A stretch of DNA of 64,000 nucleotides from Mesorhabditis belari. Taxonomy: Eukaryota > Nematoda > Chromadorea > Rhabditida > Rhabditidae. Of the stretch, positions 63,815-64,000 are shown in pieces. The stretch is from positions 768,001-832,000 of the forward strand of contig CAUEEP010000917.1 of the NCBI GenBank assembly GCA_958450365.1. The letters run 5' to 3'. The notes beneath the pieces are model-generated. The model was given only the letters and a program-made list of their open reading frames with translations. It had not been told where the DNA came from and ran no database searches. The position numbers and the translations under genes were made by a program. Position 1 is the first letter of the stretch, and the number at the start of each line of letters is the position of its first letter.

Positions 63815-64000
63815 TAGATACGGTTCGCATTCGGTTCCGATTTGGTTCTCATTTGGGGTTCAATTAGGCTCTCATTCGGTTCCGATCAGGTTCGCATTCG
63901 GTTCACATTCGGTTCCTATTCGGCTCCTATTCGGCTCCTATTCGGTTCCGATCCGGCTCCGATTGGGTTCACATTTGGTTCCTATTCGGTTCCGATTCGT
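63815..64000 (-). repeat. 11-bp minisatellite, copy 5 (runs off the window)
   Basis: Reverse-complement units ATTCGGTTCC(G/T) with 11-base spacing, continuing to the window edge. Confidence 0.85.

Noticed and set aside
1..64000. CRISPR array, bacterial operon or phage features
   Set aside because: Repeats are not regularly spaced with unique spacers, there are no Shine-Dalgarno-linked gene chains, and the splice and poly(A) signals are eukaryotic.

Overview
The window looks like nuclear DNA of a nematode, probably rhabditid-like; the species cannot be told from the sequence. The evidence is eukaryotic gene structure with nematode-type 3' splice sites (TTTACAG or TTTTCAG directly before start codons), AATAAA poly(A) signals, AT-rich spacers, and DNA transposons of the Tc1, mariner and Merlin types. 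I see no bacterial operon features, rRNA, convincing tRNA or CRISPR array.

The only gene family I can support as coding is a lineage-type expansion of one F-box-like protein of about 340-350 residues. The intact-looking copies are at 1552-2598 (+), 26740-27777 (+), 37426-38466 (-), 47138-48190 (-), 53854-54915 (-) and 59586-60608 (-). A copy with a frameshifted C-terminus is at 11596-12555 (-), and a copy split by a one-base deletion is at 40788-41824 (-). Partial copies are at 16520-17096, 49678-49887 and 6390-6730, and short 3' fragments are scattered at 22.6, 29.3, 39.2, 50.3, 56.9, 62.9 and 63.2 kb. Each full copy has one uninterrupted exon, a TTTACAG acceptor about 20 bases before the ATG (SL trans-splicing or a 5'UTR intron), and the same TA-flanked inverted-repeat element (MITE, CAGGGTGTGTCATAATTA ends) about 80 bases further upstream.

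The rest is a mosaic of recurring modules, which I name by letter. F lies upstream of the MITE, is 1-1.6 kb long and has inverted sub-repeats and a conserved ORF of about 62 codons. B holds a conserved ORF of about 105-118 codons in 8 copies. C holds a short ORF with one membrane segment plus conserved flanks. E is a 165-codon ORF region and its tail. H carries a K/E-rich exon remnant and a conserved tail. An 11-bp minisatellite (CGGAACCGAAT type) occurs five times, mostly joined to B or C.

Younger insertions sit in these modules: a Tc1-like element (4529-6100) followed by an inverted copy of its own left flank; a Merlin element (14892-16519); an integrase-like element with nested palindromic ends (20411-21573); a 426-bp foldback element with a 9-bp target duplication (58127-58552); and several mariner fossils.

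The largest structure is an almost identical inverted repeat of about 3.05 kb per arm (26413-29459 and 39106-42152) around a 9.6-kb spacer. Each arm carries an F-box gene; the length differences I found between the arms are all in homopolymer runs. The non-repetitive stretches are 42.47-44.15 kb, 31.16-31.64 kb, about 34.56-34.93 kb, 8.92-9.18 kb and 17.1-17.59 kb. The picture is of a rapidly rearranging gene cluster in which one F-box family is copied together with its upstream element by segmental duplication.
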